The notes under the pieces were generated by a model, which was not told where the DNA came from, searched no databases, and saw nothing but the letters and a program-made list of their open reading frames with translations. A program made the position numbers and the translations under genes. Shown piece after piece: positions 52,701-63,106 of a stretch of 64,000 nt of DNA. The stretch's first letter is position 1. Each line of letters begins with the position of its first letter. Origin of the DNA: Phalacrocorax aristotelis (Eukaryota > Chordata > Aves > Suliformes > Phalacrocoracidae). The stretch is from NCBI RefSeq assembly GCF_949628215.1, contig NC_134280.1, positions 434,001 through 498,000 of the forward strand, given 5' to 3'.

Positions 52701-55700
52701 GCACCGGTGCTGAAACCAGTGAAATGTGTTACAGCCCTTCTAAGGGCTCTTCGACTGCAGAGCATGGGACAGCAAGGCTGCCATGGGTCAGCAGTGATGG
52801 GAGCTGCATGAGCCGAGCAAGCTCAGTGAAATTATCCTCTTCCAATGCATTCCATTTTAAAGACTTTTTTTTTTAAAAACTATTACTTCATTTTCATAAA
52901 ATGATTACAAAAAGTGATTTAGCACAGTTTACTTTCCAAATAATCTACAGCCATTCAAAAGATGATTTGCTTCCCTCTTAAAACGCTCTTGTGGTTTCGC
53001 CATGACACTTTCTGTATTTAATGTCACTTTCTATTCAGTATCCATGTCTTTGTATCTCTGCATTTGAATCTTGGCATTTGAGTCACTGTTAATTAGTTAT
53101 AGACCCCAGTACTCCTACTGTTTTCTAACTCCTCTGAAGCACGTTTGTGCAGTTAAACCCTCCCCCAGTGTGCTAGTGTTTCAGATTTAGCATAGTTAAT
53201 CTTCAGGGCATGTTCCCAAAAAATTTCTGAGGCTAAAAGATTGCTTGTGACTAAATAATTCCTCACAAATTTTTATATAAACAAATTAATGTGAAAAATA
53301 TCTATATAGATTGCAAGAAGTTTGTTATTCTAATTTCACTTATGTGGGATAATAAAGTTTTCCCCTATCTAACTGCATATTAAAGTGAACTGGATGAGTT
53401 TCCCTTGCCATGACACCAGATATACCCGTTATCTTTCACAGGCAATTGATACTGCTAGTAATGAAAGTATAATTCATGTAGTAAGGAAGAAAGACCATCC
53501 TCAGGAAAAAGAAAAGTATTGTACTTCATTAAGAAATGTTACACTGGAAAATCCATTTTATGAGAAAAATCATGAATAAACTTCAGCAGTAATGAAAAGT
53601 GCTAATTTTAAACTAGAAATCAGACACACAGTGTTTCTAGTGGTGTAGATTGATTCCAACTTCTCTGTACTTACATTATCTTAATCCGGAACATAGTAAA
53701 CTGGGTGGGGTTTGTTAGTTTAGTTCTGACATAGGTGAAGGAGTTTTAAAATTATTAAACAAATAATCACTGGATCTTTTCCACTTGTTTTCTTTATATT
53801 GCTGTTTATAGAAAGCATTAGAAAATCCTTAAGCTCTGGAAATCCGCTGTGGATTCTTCTCAAGCATTCCGCGTTGGTCTAACTCTAACAGAACTCAGTG
53901 CCTCTGACTTAACCAGAAGACAGTTAAGTCACAACTTTCCGTTTTGTTGTAGCTGACTAAAAAAATGGAAAGTATGTGTGTTAAAAAGTAAGAGTCACTT
54001 TTTCTGAAGCAGTAATCTTTAATTATAATTCAAATTCAATTTGAAAAACCTTTTTACCTAGAGATGATGTGTTATTTTTTGAAAGGTAACAGTGTATGTT
54101 TTGGGGTTTTGTTTCGGGGGTTTTTTTGTTTTGGTTTTGTGTTTTTTTTTTTTTAAATAGTGACTAAATGCCTTCTATAATTAAGATTTTGACTTTGGCT
54201 TTGTCTGTGGAACCATCTCTACCATGTTAAAAGCACAAACAATTTAGATGCATAAAACATGAATTTTGTAGAGCAGAAAAGGCAAGCTAATGTGTAATTC
54301 TAGTTTTAAGTATTCCATTCACATAACTTCTTGAGGGAAAAATTGTATCCTTCTACAGAGAACATGAAAGCTGCAGGTTATCTTAATGCTTGCTTATGTG
54401 GAAAATACTTAAGGAAAATCGCCTGCATATGATACATTCTGTAGAGAGTCCTTTCTCTACTTAATAGCTTTTCTAAGCAAGGAAATAACTTGGAGATGCT
54501 CCCAGTATGACACTTCTGATACTTCTAACTTGTGCATTGCTGTGCAGCTTTGCTTAGCAGGTAAGTAGTTAAGCTTTGTGGCTTAACAAAATCAGAAGAG
54601 GGAGCTAGTAAAACCTGAAAGAGGAACTGCTTTAAGAAAGTGAAAACTGCTTTTTACTACCCTCTCATATTTTTCAATTCCCTAAAACCTTCACAGACAG
54701 ATCACTCCCATATTAAGAAAAAGAGATAGCAGATGTGTGCAGTAGCCAACAAATCCACCTTGTTTTGGTAGAAATGGAGTTCCTTTGTGCTTTAGAACTG
54801 CAAACCATTTACTATTTCTGCACCAAGTGCCAAGTAGGTTCATGGGTTATAAGCTAAATCTGCTGCCTCAAGCTCAAGAGACTAGGAGTGCGTACACAGC
54901 CAGTTGCCACGACCGCCAGCAGGCTGGGCACTGAGATGCTTCTGTAGTTTGCATACCTGCAGTTTTCTGTCTGTACTTTAACACACATTTACGTAGTTTG
55001 GGTCCATCTTACAAATTCTGCAAGATCTTATTTACAACTGTTGTCAGCACATGATAAAAATGCAAGTAACGCAACAAATGTTAGGAGTCAATAAAGGAAT
55101 ACCTACCCAAGACCTAGCTGTGCATGTGGGAGAATCATAACAGGGAAAATTTACCCTAAGAGGAGCTTTAGTGCAGCTACCTCAAGATTCACATCTCCCC
55201 GTGAATTGCACTTCTGTGCTAATAGTTTAACCGTCAGTAATCAAAATCAGTGATTTTGTATTCACAAAAAATACCAACGCACAAACAAAAATCCAGTCAA
55301 TATACGCAATTCCGGTCTTGTCCACTTCAGAAAAATAATCTACATATCATAGTTCTCTGCTTGTTTCTATTCAAAACTTACCTGTTACAAGCTCTTTTAC
55401 TTCAGCATCAACAGATTTTCTCAACAATCGTAAAAGGGCAGGTATCCCACCAACATTCTTCATGGCTATTTTGTTTTCGTCAGTAGACTTTCCGTAAACA
55501 AGGTTTCTCAGTGCGCCACAAGCGTTCTTCTGAACTTCCAGGACTCTGTGATCCAAAAGATCAACCAGGTGCTTGATTCCTCCGAGCCTACATACCTAGA
55601 AAAAGGAATGTTGGGAACATCAGCACCCATTGATTTCACCCATTTCACTCTACAGGTTTTGTTTTTACAAAAACAGTACATTCCATTCTACTTCAAGAAG

Positions 55701-58700
55701 AAATATTCTTGGTAAATCTTAATAACTTGGTTGTTACACCATACTGAGAATTCATGTGAACCACTCACATCCTTGCTGAAAGGCCGATGGACATTTTCAG
55801 TCATTTGCTGTGCTCAGAGAAGAATTGGTACTGCTAAATTTTTGTTTCACAGTAATGCAGTTTTTAAAGTCATTTCCTATACGTCAGGATATTTTTAAGG
55901 GATTATTAGAAATAAGAAGTTGCACAGATTTAACTGCCAACTTTTACACTTAGCTACACACACCCAAATCAGTTCAAATTCATATATAACCGGAACTACT
56001 GGCACATCTGAAGTTCTTTTTAAAAGGAAGGTCTACTCTGCAGAAGTTTCATAAAACAAAAAGGAAGTTTATATTTGCTTTAAGCAGGTTAGTTGTATTT
56101 ATTCTTTGTCATACATTTTTTTTTTAAATTAACGTTGCTTTGAGATTTCATTTCCATGTAGTACTTTTCTTTGTTCAAAATAACTTACAGAAATGATAAA
56201 ATGTTAACTTTAAATTAAAAATCACCACCTTACAACAGCCAAATTGAAGAGGCTTGAGGAAAACCAACTGAAATGCAGGGTCTGTGACCAACACCAAATG
56301 TGATTTTTGCCTGTCAAATCACCCCTTAAGTAGAATAAGAGAAATAAAATGAAAGATGTTGGCTTGGAAATTTTTTTTAGATGTCCGTTTAAAATGTGTA
56401 TTTTTCAAAAAGAAACCTCTATTTACACACCTAGATATGTAAATTATAAATCCAGGGGATGGAAAGTTTGGCGTTGATCAGTTACACAAGTCACTGCTGT
56501 GCCAAAAGCCACCAGGAATCTGTATCTAAAGGCATTCAATGGACTTTAAGCTTAAAGCTATTCACCTGGCAAGATTTCTGTAGCTAGGAAATGAACATTA
56601 CCTCACAGATTACTTATTTGATACAGTCTACATTTGAAAGCATATTCTGCAGGATGCTATTTAAAGAAAATAAAATTTAGAGAGTTGCTCTTTTTCAAGA
56701 CAAGTAATTCTTATTTCTGCTCTAATTTCTGTTTCTGTTCTGTTTCTAAATAATGAATCAACTATTCATAATTTTCAGTTAAATCTCCCTGTCGTGTGCC
56801 AACACAGCACATCAAACACTACTTCTACACTACACATCCACAGTACAGGCACAAGTTATGACTGACAAAATAGCTTTATCATTTTTTCAATCTGCTCTCA
56901 AAACTTGATGAGATACAGTTTTTGTGTATATAATTCAAAACAAAAATGGACTAGAAATCCATCCTTAAGATATGTATTTTGTTGAGTATTTTAAGTATTA
57001 AGTATTTAAGTATTAAGTATTAAGTATCATTAAGTATTTTAAAACTTAGCAGCTGTTGTCAGTTTGAACAGGCATTTAAATTTCTAAATTAAAAAAAATC
57101 AGAATTCTTGTAAAATGATACATTAATGAAGTAATATATCAGCATTGTATGTATTCACAGATATTCATTACATGGAAGTGTAATTTATTCATTCTGTGTA
57201 GTTTCATAGCTCACTGAAATGGTAAAGGTTCCTCCCCAACAATAAGCAGTTTCTTACGCTTACCTTCAGGTTTTAGCAATGCAAGCATTCTAATTCATTT
57301 TGCTAGGTTTTTAATATCCTTAATAGCCTAGTAAATTAATCTGGTCTTTACCACAGCAATAAAACAATAAATTTAAATTATGAATGAAAATACAAAAGCA
57401 GACCTCAAATAAGGCTTTACTGAATTTGGCACTAAAGTAATTACGATCCTTTCTGATTCCCAACAGGTTCTTGTGCTGGCCTCTGCTTTGAAGGGAACAT
57501 GAACTGCAACTTTCCCATTGCCAGAGGTACCATCATGCTTTCGGAACACGCTGATCCCGACCCATCATCCCGACTCGAGGGATAGCTTCTTCTTAAGTGA
57601 CTGAAACCCTCACCAGGAACCACTGACGTAAGGCTCGCTTTCCCCAGAGCACGGGAATATTCTTTTCTCCTAGAAGCCACATAATCACATTTGTTCTGTC
57701 GTAGTATTCTAAGAATTTCTAACAGCTGATTACTTCCATTCAAAAGAAATAACTGTCAGTACACGTATCCTCTCTGTTTGAAAAGGAGAAATTTTCTGTT
57801 CCAAAATTCCCCACGCTAAGAGGAAGGCAGGCTGCATTTATAAATGTGTCTCTGCCTACTGTAACTCGTCTTCTAAATCAAAAAGATGACCTTTTTCTTT
57901 GGATAAGGTTTTATGAGCTTGATTATATGGTATAATATGTCTATAATACTTTATACCTGAACTGATTTAAAAACACATCGAATATTTCTAATGGTAAGTA
58001 GGGTAAGCAATCGAGACACCACTTCATACATGACATACAAGTTAACACCGCATTCAAATTCTGCTTAAACTTTGGTGTATTTCTTTTAGGTTTGTGTACT
58101 TTTGAAAAAATTAAAGCAGACATTCCACAATTTATAAAACAAATTCTGTAATAATGAAAATGGAGACAGTGAAGAAACACAAGATCTCCTACAGATGGAA
58201 CATGTGCAGACAAATAATACCCCAAGAATGCCTAAATAAGCCGTCATATCCCTTATAAAATAGCAAGACTGCCTTATAAATCTGTCTACATCTGATTATC
58301 ACTGTGATCCTTACCGGAACATCAAAACCACCACCATCTTTTCATCTGCCTTCCAGCAACAGTGAATTATGTTGGGCTATATTCTTATAAATGTTGCACC
58401 AATGTTTTATTAACATAAATAAGATTTATGCTGAAAATAACAGGTAACACACACATATGATATGAAAGAAAAAGCAAAATCCTTCAGATCAATAGCTCGG
58501 AGCTGCTCTGCAAAAAGGGCAGGTCTCCAAATGCAAACAGTTTCTAGAAATTTCAATAACAACCTGAATTTTCACTCAGATGTATCCTTCCTCCACATCA
58601 TATTGGCATAAATACTATCCCCTATATATTTCTAGGGTTGGATTGCTTTCCTTTGATTGACAGCTCACTCATTCCCTACGAGGCCTTAAGCATCTTGATA

Positions 58701-61700
58701 AAAGCCAGCAGAAAGCCTTCCAGAATTCTTGTTTTTCTTAGTCTCCAACCATCAACAGGTTACACAAAACCAGGCTCTGGTAAACATACTTTATAGTTCT
58801 GTTAGATTACACAACTTGAACGTAAAATATTTTCATATAATTTCCAAGCAGCCTCTTATGACAGGAAAAAGCCTCTGTGTGTGTAATTACACACAGCGAG
58901 GTACTTCAGTATTGTCACACATCTGGTACGAACAGAAACACGAAAGGGTCCGAAATATTGTGTTGCGATGAGAAAACCACAAAAAGAGGCGAGAGATCTA
59001 GTTTTGTTTTATAGTTTTCCCCAGGAACAGAAAGCATGCAGTACAGTACCTCCGTTTTCACTTTGTTATCCCCGAAGCACAGGTGCTGAAGGTAGGCAGC
59101 TGCATTCGCCTGAACCGATGGGAACTGGTGTTGGAGCATGTGAATGACTTCAGGCAGTTCTGGATCTCGCCAAGCAAACTCCCTTCATTAGATCAACACA
59201 TTCAGGAGAAGGCATTAGTTATAAACGTATGGTTATTTACCAAGTAGAACTACTAGAGCATCTTAAGTGTTTTTCAACAATGCTGATTTTGTTCTGGAGT
59301 ACAGCACTAGGAGGAAAAACGGGTGTATTACAAAAACTAGGAGTCACACCGCCTTTTAGCCTTCCCATTGGAAAAGGACGCTTTGTATCCTGTGTTCTTC
59401 AGTTAGCTTGGTTGCTGATCACAAATAAATATGTACATGAAAATTATACCTCCTTAAACACTGCAACCTACATGAAATTTCCCAAAACTTAAATATAGAC
59501 TGCAACAGACGCCTACTTAATGATGCTGCTCACGGGTGTCTCTTCCACAATTTTCTTCTCAGCGCTCAACGTTCTGCCTAGTCTGAAGTCAATTATACTT
59601 CAACAAAAGCTGTGCAGCCTGAAGTTTCATCGTCACGATCAGATGCAAGAAGCTTGCATAATTGGAGTTATTCAGGGATTGTAAACTTAACATCATCAAA
59701 ATTAAATTGCCTTCATTAAACGAATGACTTTGCACAGACAAATCCTGGAACAGTCATTAAACATATCCATGCCCAATTCACAGATTTAGAAATATGCTCA
59801 TTAGTATTTGCTGGGCCACCTTCCTTCTGTAAAGGAAGATTGAGAAGAAAGGAAAAAAAAGTAGTATCTAAGTTTTCCCATGCTCAGAAATCTAAGTAAA
59901 TTTAAAAAATATAGGACGTTCCAAGAGCAGTATTTGGGGAGCTAGCCAAAGGCTAATGCTAGCCTGGCCAGTTGGGCCTCCCCAGCATTCCCAGCCACCA
60001 CAATGGGAAAGCTGAGTTATGTGCTCACTTGAACTGCTCAAAAACTTAAGAGGTTTATTTCTCCATGCTAATGATAAAATGACCTTAGGGAAAACTGTCT
60101 TTCTAATAAAGCCAGTAGTTTTCTGAATGCTCCCTCGCTCATTCTAGAGTCACGCTTTCAAACAGCCCAGTCTGAGGCTATTGCAACACACTGCCCTAAG
60201 CTCTACCGTAGCTGCCAGCCATCTTTTTTCAAAGTTTGCTTGGTGCCCTGATGTTTCCATATGAAAGGCTCCTGAGGCACCACTGGGGTGCACATCCTCC
60301 AGTATGAGGTGCTCTGCTTTCAGTTCTTTCTAAGCCAGCAGAGCATGTGAAGTCCTTTCACGACCACAGCGTGTCTAGAAGCTGCGTCAATGAACTGGCA
60401 ACCTGAGGACAGACTGGAATTTCCAGCAGTTATACATGCCCACACTGAAGACAAATAGTACCATAAGTTCCTCCAAGCTTTGCATGGACTGGGTTTTGAT
60501 ACTCCCGTTTTAAAATACAAGGTTTTAATAAACAGTGTCTCTAATAAACTATAATGATAGTGTTACACTTGTCACATGCCCGCACTGCGAACATATATTT
60601 GCAACATCAAACTAGTAACTATTTTAAAAATACGAATGTGTATTTGCTTTCAAAATGGTGCATCTACATATAATTATTAAACTTAAGTTGTTTTGAAATT
60701 TAAACAGGCTGATCATGAAAAATTAATTCAAGTAAATTAGGTATGTACTTTCTAATTTTCAAACCCTGATCCCCATAAAGAGAAAATTTACTACAATATT
60801 ACAGGTTGCTCTGTAGAGTTACTGAAAAATATCTGGAATAATACAGTCAATTCTCATCAGATCTATAAGTATTTCCTGTAATAACTTCCACATGAAAATA
60901 AGCATGGAAGAAAAATGTAATCGCAACCAAATGCGTGAAAGTTGCTCTTTCTTACTGTAACGAGCAGACTGCATTTACTACCTTGGCTATAAAGGTATAG
61001 ATCTTAATATCTAAATTAGTCATGATTGTTTAAACAATGTAAGACTGGAATATGCACAAGCGCCATATATATTCAAAGACTGTATTAAAAATCTTATTAC
61101 GGCAAATATGTATAGCTCACGAAAGCACAAATGGACTTGCCTGGGGTCCTTCTGAATGCTGTCTATGGATGGAGACCGTGTGGTCCCATCATCGGCAGGC
61201 GTTGCATGCTGCAGCCTGTTATAGCTGGACTCCGACAGTCGATACTGCATTGACCTGTAGGGTTCCGCGTAGGTAGCCGTGGTGTTCAGAGCATAATTAT
61301 TTCTTTGGTATGTGAGCGTGCTACGCTGACTGGATGATCTTTGCAGGTTTCCAACTCCTGGTATAAAATCAGTATTAAAACAAACAAGGTAACAAATGTC
61401 TATCGAAAAGAAGAGGCAACACATGGTTAAAAGTGTCAGCAAAAAAACCCCAACAAACCAACCAGACGCAGGAACGCGCAGCATGCTCCGTGTTGACAGC
61501 TATCACCAGATTTAAGGGAGCAATTACTCAATGTCCCAGGGAAGACAGAGAGGTTAGTTACAGAACTAAAGGTTTGGTGGAATCGGGCTTATGCCTCAGC
61601 TTGCCTCAACAAGTACTTACTGTAAGAAACGCATCTTGTGCCATCAAGCAGGAATCAGGACGCAAAATGTTTTCAAGGTTTATAATGAAATTCAATTATT

Positions 61701-63106
61701 AACAGTAACATCAATTTGCCAACTGTACTAAAAAGTAAGTAAACAAAACCAAAAATTGATCTAGTTTATATGACATTTTCATTTTCCCGACTACACGTAC
61801 ATTTTCCCTGACAAAAAGCTAACAAGAGGATGATTTCAAAGACTAAGCTGATCCTTTCAGAAACAGGAACGTGTGTCTTCCTGACTTAACAGAGCTGTTG
61901 TGGTCACTTTTTGTCTTCCGAGGTAAGTGATATTAGGTAGACAAGTACACAGAGAATTCCAATTTCTAGTTCTATTTCCTCGTTGGCACATCTGACAAAC
62001 TCAATATCTGTTTACTCTAGGTTGTAGAAGACAGAAGAATTGCAAAACCTGCTGCCTCCGTCAACATTCCATACTCTTAGTATTTCAGTTATATTAAAAA
62101 ACAAAACAAAAAAACCCCCAACAGCATTAAAAGGCAGTTTTCAAACGTGTGAAAACATGACATATGAATCGGACACTTCTCTATAAATATTTCTAGAGAG
62201 TTAAAGGACTTTAATATTTTGAGCTTTCTGAAATTACTCCACTATACAAACTTAAAGACAAACTGCACTGCAACACGTTACATTTCTCTTTTCAGAAAAT
62301 CAGTTCTCATACTAATCTAATGCCTACGCGCTATCAATATACGAGTAGCAATTCTATAAAATACTACAGAAATATTTCAGTTTCAATAGACAATCTTCAG
62401 ATATAGTATTTTAAGTTTATCCTTTGCTAATAAATTGGGTAAAACCAGTATTTTTACTGTGAAAGATGCGGTAGGTAATTTAAGTGTGCAAGGTATCATT
62501 TTACTGTACTAATGAATAAAAAAATATGAACAAACTGAATTTGTAAGGGAGTGATGCACAGAGAACGCAAGAGGAAGCAATACATTTTTTGAAGTATACT
62601 TTGCTTGGATGTACCCGAGTGTGTGGTATCAGACAGAAAATATTCTGACCCTAAGCTGACACTGATACAAAGGCCCAAGTATTTCTTGCGAACGTCACAA
62701 AAACTTTGCAATTCCTGCTGGTCGGTTTAAGTCCTTCAAATCTAGATTCTATCTCCATTAATTTATAACACCTAGATTTTCCTCTTAAATTGGCATTACA
62801 TATCTCTCATATGTTCTCCTATACACCAAAGGTTCCAGAAAAACCCCAGTAAGTAAATTAGGCGTGACTTTGGGACACAAGGCAGTGGAGGAGCTTTGGA
62901 AGCCCTTTACCCACCTGACCCTGTTCGATACAGTGCTGACTGGGATCCCTGGTGGAGCTCGATCGTCCCATGGTTCGGACTACGGTACACAGGGCTGTAG
63001 TAAGTTCTGCCTTCGTAGATAGGGGTGATGTGCAAGTCAGGAGATACAGCTGATCGTAATTCTTGTCCTAATTGACTGTGTTGACTGGCATATGAACTCC
63101 TCAGGC
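31543..63106 (-). CDS. PKP4: PKP4, plakophilin-4 / p0071 (15 exons, C-terminal two thirds)
   Basis: Complement of join(31543..31791, 32372..32445, 33121..33252, 36445..36562, 36665..36749, 38736..38931, 41053..41203, 42073..42246, 42392..42583, 43072..43189, 44582..44765, 55382..55595, 59050..59182, 61141..61357, 62915..63106). All phases agree, giving 808 residues that align with human PKP4 from about residue 385 to its end (1192 residues). The first 135 residues are the Ser/Tyr-rich head, about 140-590 the armadillo domain with a lysine-rich loop at about 403-410, and the rest a Tyr/Ser-rich tail ending in the PDZ ligand DSWV. The family acts at adherens junctions and desmosomes, binding the cadherin juxtamembrane region, and p0071 also regulates Rho signalling. 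PKP4 is chosen over CTNND2 because [19 protein letters not shown] and the tail match PKP4. Two introns use GC donors. The N-terminal exons lie beyond the window. Confidence 0.96.
31792..32371 (-). other. PKP4 intron before the last exon
   Basis: 580 bases, GT-AG, AT-rich, nothing else seen. Confidence 0.85.
32372..32445 (-). CDS. PKP4: PKP4 exon, tail ([20 protein letters not shown])
   Basis: 74 bases; acceptor TCTCACAG|GTTCC, donor CTCCAG|GTGACT. It encodes the conserved [18 protein letters not shown] and ends RRLQ. Confidence 0.94.
32446..33120 (-). other. PKP4 tail intron
   Basis: 675 bases, GT-AG. Contains an AT-only stretch around 32790-32850. No gene or repeat recognised. Confidence 0.85.
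33121..33252 (-). CDS. PKP4: PKP4 exon, tail ([20 protein letters not shown])
   Basis: 132 bases; acceptor CTCATCAG|TTGGC, donor ATAGCA|GTAAGA. It encodes a Ser/Tyr-rich segment with [10 protein letters not shown]; the last residues (VIAHKDIYS) differ from the human sequence. Confidence 0.92.
33253..36444 (-). other. PKP4 tail intron carrying the solo LTR
   Basis: 3.2 kb intron with GT-AG ends. Apart from the LTR at 34132-34656 I see only short chance frames. Confidence 0.8.
34132..34656 (-). mobile_element. Solo LTR of an avian endogenous retrovirus
   Basis: 525 bases starting TGTGGTTTAACC and ending CCAGGACA on plus. Read on minus it begins TGTCCTGGTTCCGCCTGGGA, the start of a common bird LTR family as I know it, with a TATA-like ATATAG and an AT-rich patch further on. 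GTGTGT flanks both sides and fits a 6-base target duplication, although the left copy is inside a TG run. There is no internal retroviral sequence, so this is a recombined single LTR. It lies in a PKP4 intron in the gene's own orientation. Confidence 0.88.
36445..36562 (-). CDS. PKP4: PKP4 exon, tail ([20 protein letters not shown])
   Basis: 118 bases; acceptor CTCCACAG|GATGG, donor GTCAG|GTCAGT. The preceding intron is 102 bases. A 23-T tract (on the minus strand) ends just before GCCACTCCACAG. Confidence 0.95.
36575..36597. repeat. Homopolymer A23/T23 at a PKP4 acceptor
   Basis: Twenty-three A on plus, that is a T23 tract on the transcribed strand ending 12 bases before the acceptor of the exon at 36445-36562. 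It serves as that exon's polypyrimidine tract within a 102-base intron. Confidence 0.95.
36665..36749 (-). CDS. PKP4: PKP4 exon ([20 protein letters not shown])
   Basis: 85 bases; acceptor TTCCTTAG|ATCATC, donor AAAAG|GTAAAT. It encodes the end of the armadillo domain (DLRSIYKK). Confidence 0.95.
36750..38735 (-). other. PKP4: PKP4 GC-AG intron
   Basis: About 2 kb; donor CAG|GCAAGT, acceptor TTCCTTAG. Nothing else recognised inside. Confidence 0.85.
38736..38931 (-). CDS. PKP4: PKP4 exon, last armadillo repeats, GC donor
   Basis: 196 bases; acceptor TTTTATAG|GTAAAT. It encodes [20 protein letters not shown] and [20 protein letters not shown], ending GRGD plus a split arginine. The donor that restores the next exon's frame is GACAG|GCAAGT, a second GC donor. 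Reading through gives a stop shortly after [11 protein letters not shown]. Confidence 0.95.
38932..41052 (-). other. PKP4 armadillo intron
   Basis: 2.1 kb, GT-AG; AT-rich, no repeat or gene recognised. Confidence 0.8.
41053..41203 (-). CDS. PKP4: PKP4 exon, armadillo repeat ([20 protein letters not shown])
   Basis: 151 bases; acceptor ACTATAG|TTCGCA, donor TTATTG|GTAAGT. It encodes [20 protein letters not shown] and [10 protein letters not shown]. No long in-frame ORF marks it; it is identified by protein similarity. Confidence 0.95.
41204..42072 (-). other. PKP4 armadillo intron
   Basis: 869 bases, GT-AG; nothing recognised. Confidence 0.8.
42073..42246 (-). CDS. PKP4: PKP4 exon, armadillo repeat ([20 protein letters not shown])
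   Basis: 174 bases in phase 0; acceptor GTCTTAG|TGGGAT, donor GGAAG|GTATGT. It encodes [16 protein letters not shown] through [10 protein letters not shown]. The preceding intron is only 145 bases. Confidence 0.96.
42392..42583 (-). CDS. PKP4: PKP4 exon with lysine-rich loop
   Basis: 192 bases in phase 0; acceptor GGCTTCAG|ACAGTG, donor GATCAG|GTTTGC. It encodes [20 protein letters not shown], then the PKP4-specific [12 protein letters not shown] and eight consecutive lysines. The lysine run is encoded by A-rich DNA with an A10 homopolymer. In this family the loop between armadillo repeats 5 and 6 is basic and has been linked to nuclear import. Confidence 0.95.
42584..43071 (-). other. PKP4 armadillo intron
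   Basis: 488 bases, GT-AG; nothing recognised. Confidence 0.8.
43072..43189 (-). CDS. PKP4: PKP4 exon, armadillo repeat ([20 protein letters not shown])
   Basis: 118 bases; acceptor CCCTTTAG|GAATCT, donor GCAAG|GTCTGT. It starts by completing the split arginine and ends VNTSDYDSK. Confidence 0.94.
43190..44581 (-). other. PKP4 armadillo intron
   Basis: 1.4 kb, GT-AG. A minus-strand frame at 43499-43798 has no family resemblance. Confidence 0.8.
44582..44765 (-). CDS. PKP4: PKP4 exon, armadillo repeat ([20 protein letters not shown])
   Basis: 184 bases; acceptor TCTTAAG|GGGTTC, donor CTAAG|GTAATC. It is separated from the preceding exon by the gene's longest intron in the window, 10.6 kb. 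It includes the acidic [10 protein letters not shown] segment and ends NTTGCL. Confidence 0.95.
47431..48041 (-). other. Two adjacent exon-like open blocks of unknown identity
   Basis: On minus, an open block at about 47804-48041 follows a possible acceptor (CCCTAG|CTTTTG) and ends near possible donors (ACT|GTAGGT or GTAG|GTTAGC). A second block, 47431-47712, follows GCTCTTAG|GAGAGT and stays open for 90 codons to a stop. The ACT|GTAGGT choice joins them in one frame. The peptides ([36 protein letters not shown]) look helical, somewhat like HEAT-type repeats, but I do not recognise a family. It may be a decayed gene copy or chance. Confidence 0.2.
49414..49556 (-). mobile_element. Old CR1 fragment
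   Basis: ATCATAGAAACATTAATGTT, GGAGAAGAACTCCAAGATCA and AGTCCGACTGTC follow the antisense CR1 3' consensus with many substitutions, and AAAAATACTTCAGG fits its later part. Edges are approximate. Confidence 0.6.
51551..51622. repeat. AT-rich short tandem repeat
   Basis: Imperfect copies of AAATGCTTTTAAAT repeated about four times, in a PKP4 intron. Confidence 0.7.
55382..55595 (-). CDS. PKP4: PKP4 exon, armadillo repeats ([20 protein letters not shown])
   Basis: 214 bases; acceptor TTTTCTAG|GTATGT, donor AACAG|GTAAGT. Typical armadillo pattern with [19 protein letters not shown] and [13 protein letters not shown]. Confidence 0.96.
55596..59049 (-). other. PKP4 intron
   Basis: 3.5 kb, GT-AG. 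Holds the TTAAGTA repeat and an unassigned open frame at 57441-57743; otherwise AT-rich. Confidence 0.8.
56984..57046. repeat. TTAAGTA tandem repeat
   Basis: About eight imperfect copies of a 7- to 8-base unit TTAAGTA(T) in a row. Confidence 0.85.
59050..59182 (-). CDS. PKP4: PKP4 exon, start of the armadillo domain
   Basis: 133 bases; donor CGGAG|GTACTG. It encodes [20 protein letters not shown] through the first armadillo helices ([20 protein letters not shown]). The acceptor TAATGAAG|GGAG has no pyrimidine tract in the last 20 bases. Confidence 0.94.
59183..61140 (-). other. PKP4: PKP4 GC-AG intron with distant branch-point signal
   Basis: Donor CAG|GCAAGT. Upstream of the acceptor the order is CTAAT (branch-point-like), CCTTCTCCT, then about 20 bases without AG before TAATGAAG. 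Nothing else recognised inside. Confidence 0.8.
61141..61357 (-). CDS. PKP4: PKP4 exon with GC donor ([19 protein letters not shown])
   Basis: 217 bases; acceptor ATACCAG|GAGTTGG. It encodes the serine- and tyrosine-rich head just before the armadillo domain, ending [12 protein letters not shown]. The donor that joins in frame to the next exon is CCCCAG|GCAAGT, a GC rather than GT site; the nearby GT (in GCAAGT) would shift the frame. Confidence 0.94.
61358..62914 (-). other. PKP4 intron
   Basis: 1.6 kb, GT-AG; nothing else recognised. Confidence 0.8.
62915..63106 (-). CDS. PKP4: PKP4 exon, head region ([19 protein letters not shown])
   Basis: 192 bases; acceptor TTTTAG|GCCTGAGG, donor TCAG|GTGGGT. 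It completes a split glycine and encodes [20 protein letters not shown] and the Tyr-rich [14 protein letters not shown]. It is the most upstream PKP4 exon in the window. Confidence 0.95.

Larger units (their letters stand above)
44766..55381 (-). other. PKP4 10.6-kb intron
   Basis: Longest PKP4 intron in the window, with standard GT-AG ends. It contains an old CR1 fragment, a short AT-rich tandem repeat and the exon-like pair near 47431-48041, listed separately. The rest is AT-rich with no recognised content. Confidence 0.8.

Noticed and set aside
54101..54156. T- and G-rich tract that could be a retrocopy poly(A) tail
   Set aside because: Mixed T/G composition with no adjoining gene-like sequence or flanking duplication; simple low complexity.
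31543..63106. Possibility that the armadillo gene is CTNND2 or ARVCF rather than PKP4
   Set aside because: The loop [12 protein letters not shown], the tail [13 protein letters not shown] and [15 protein letters not shown] fit PKP4, and DAPL1 lies next door as it does beside PKP4 in mammals.
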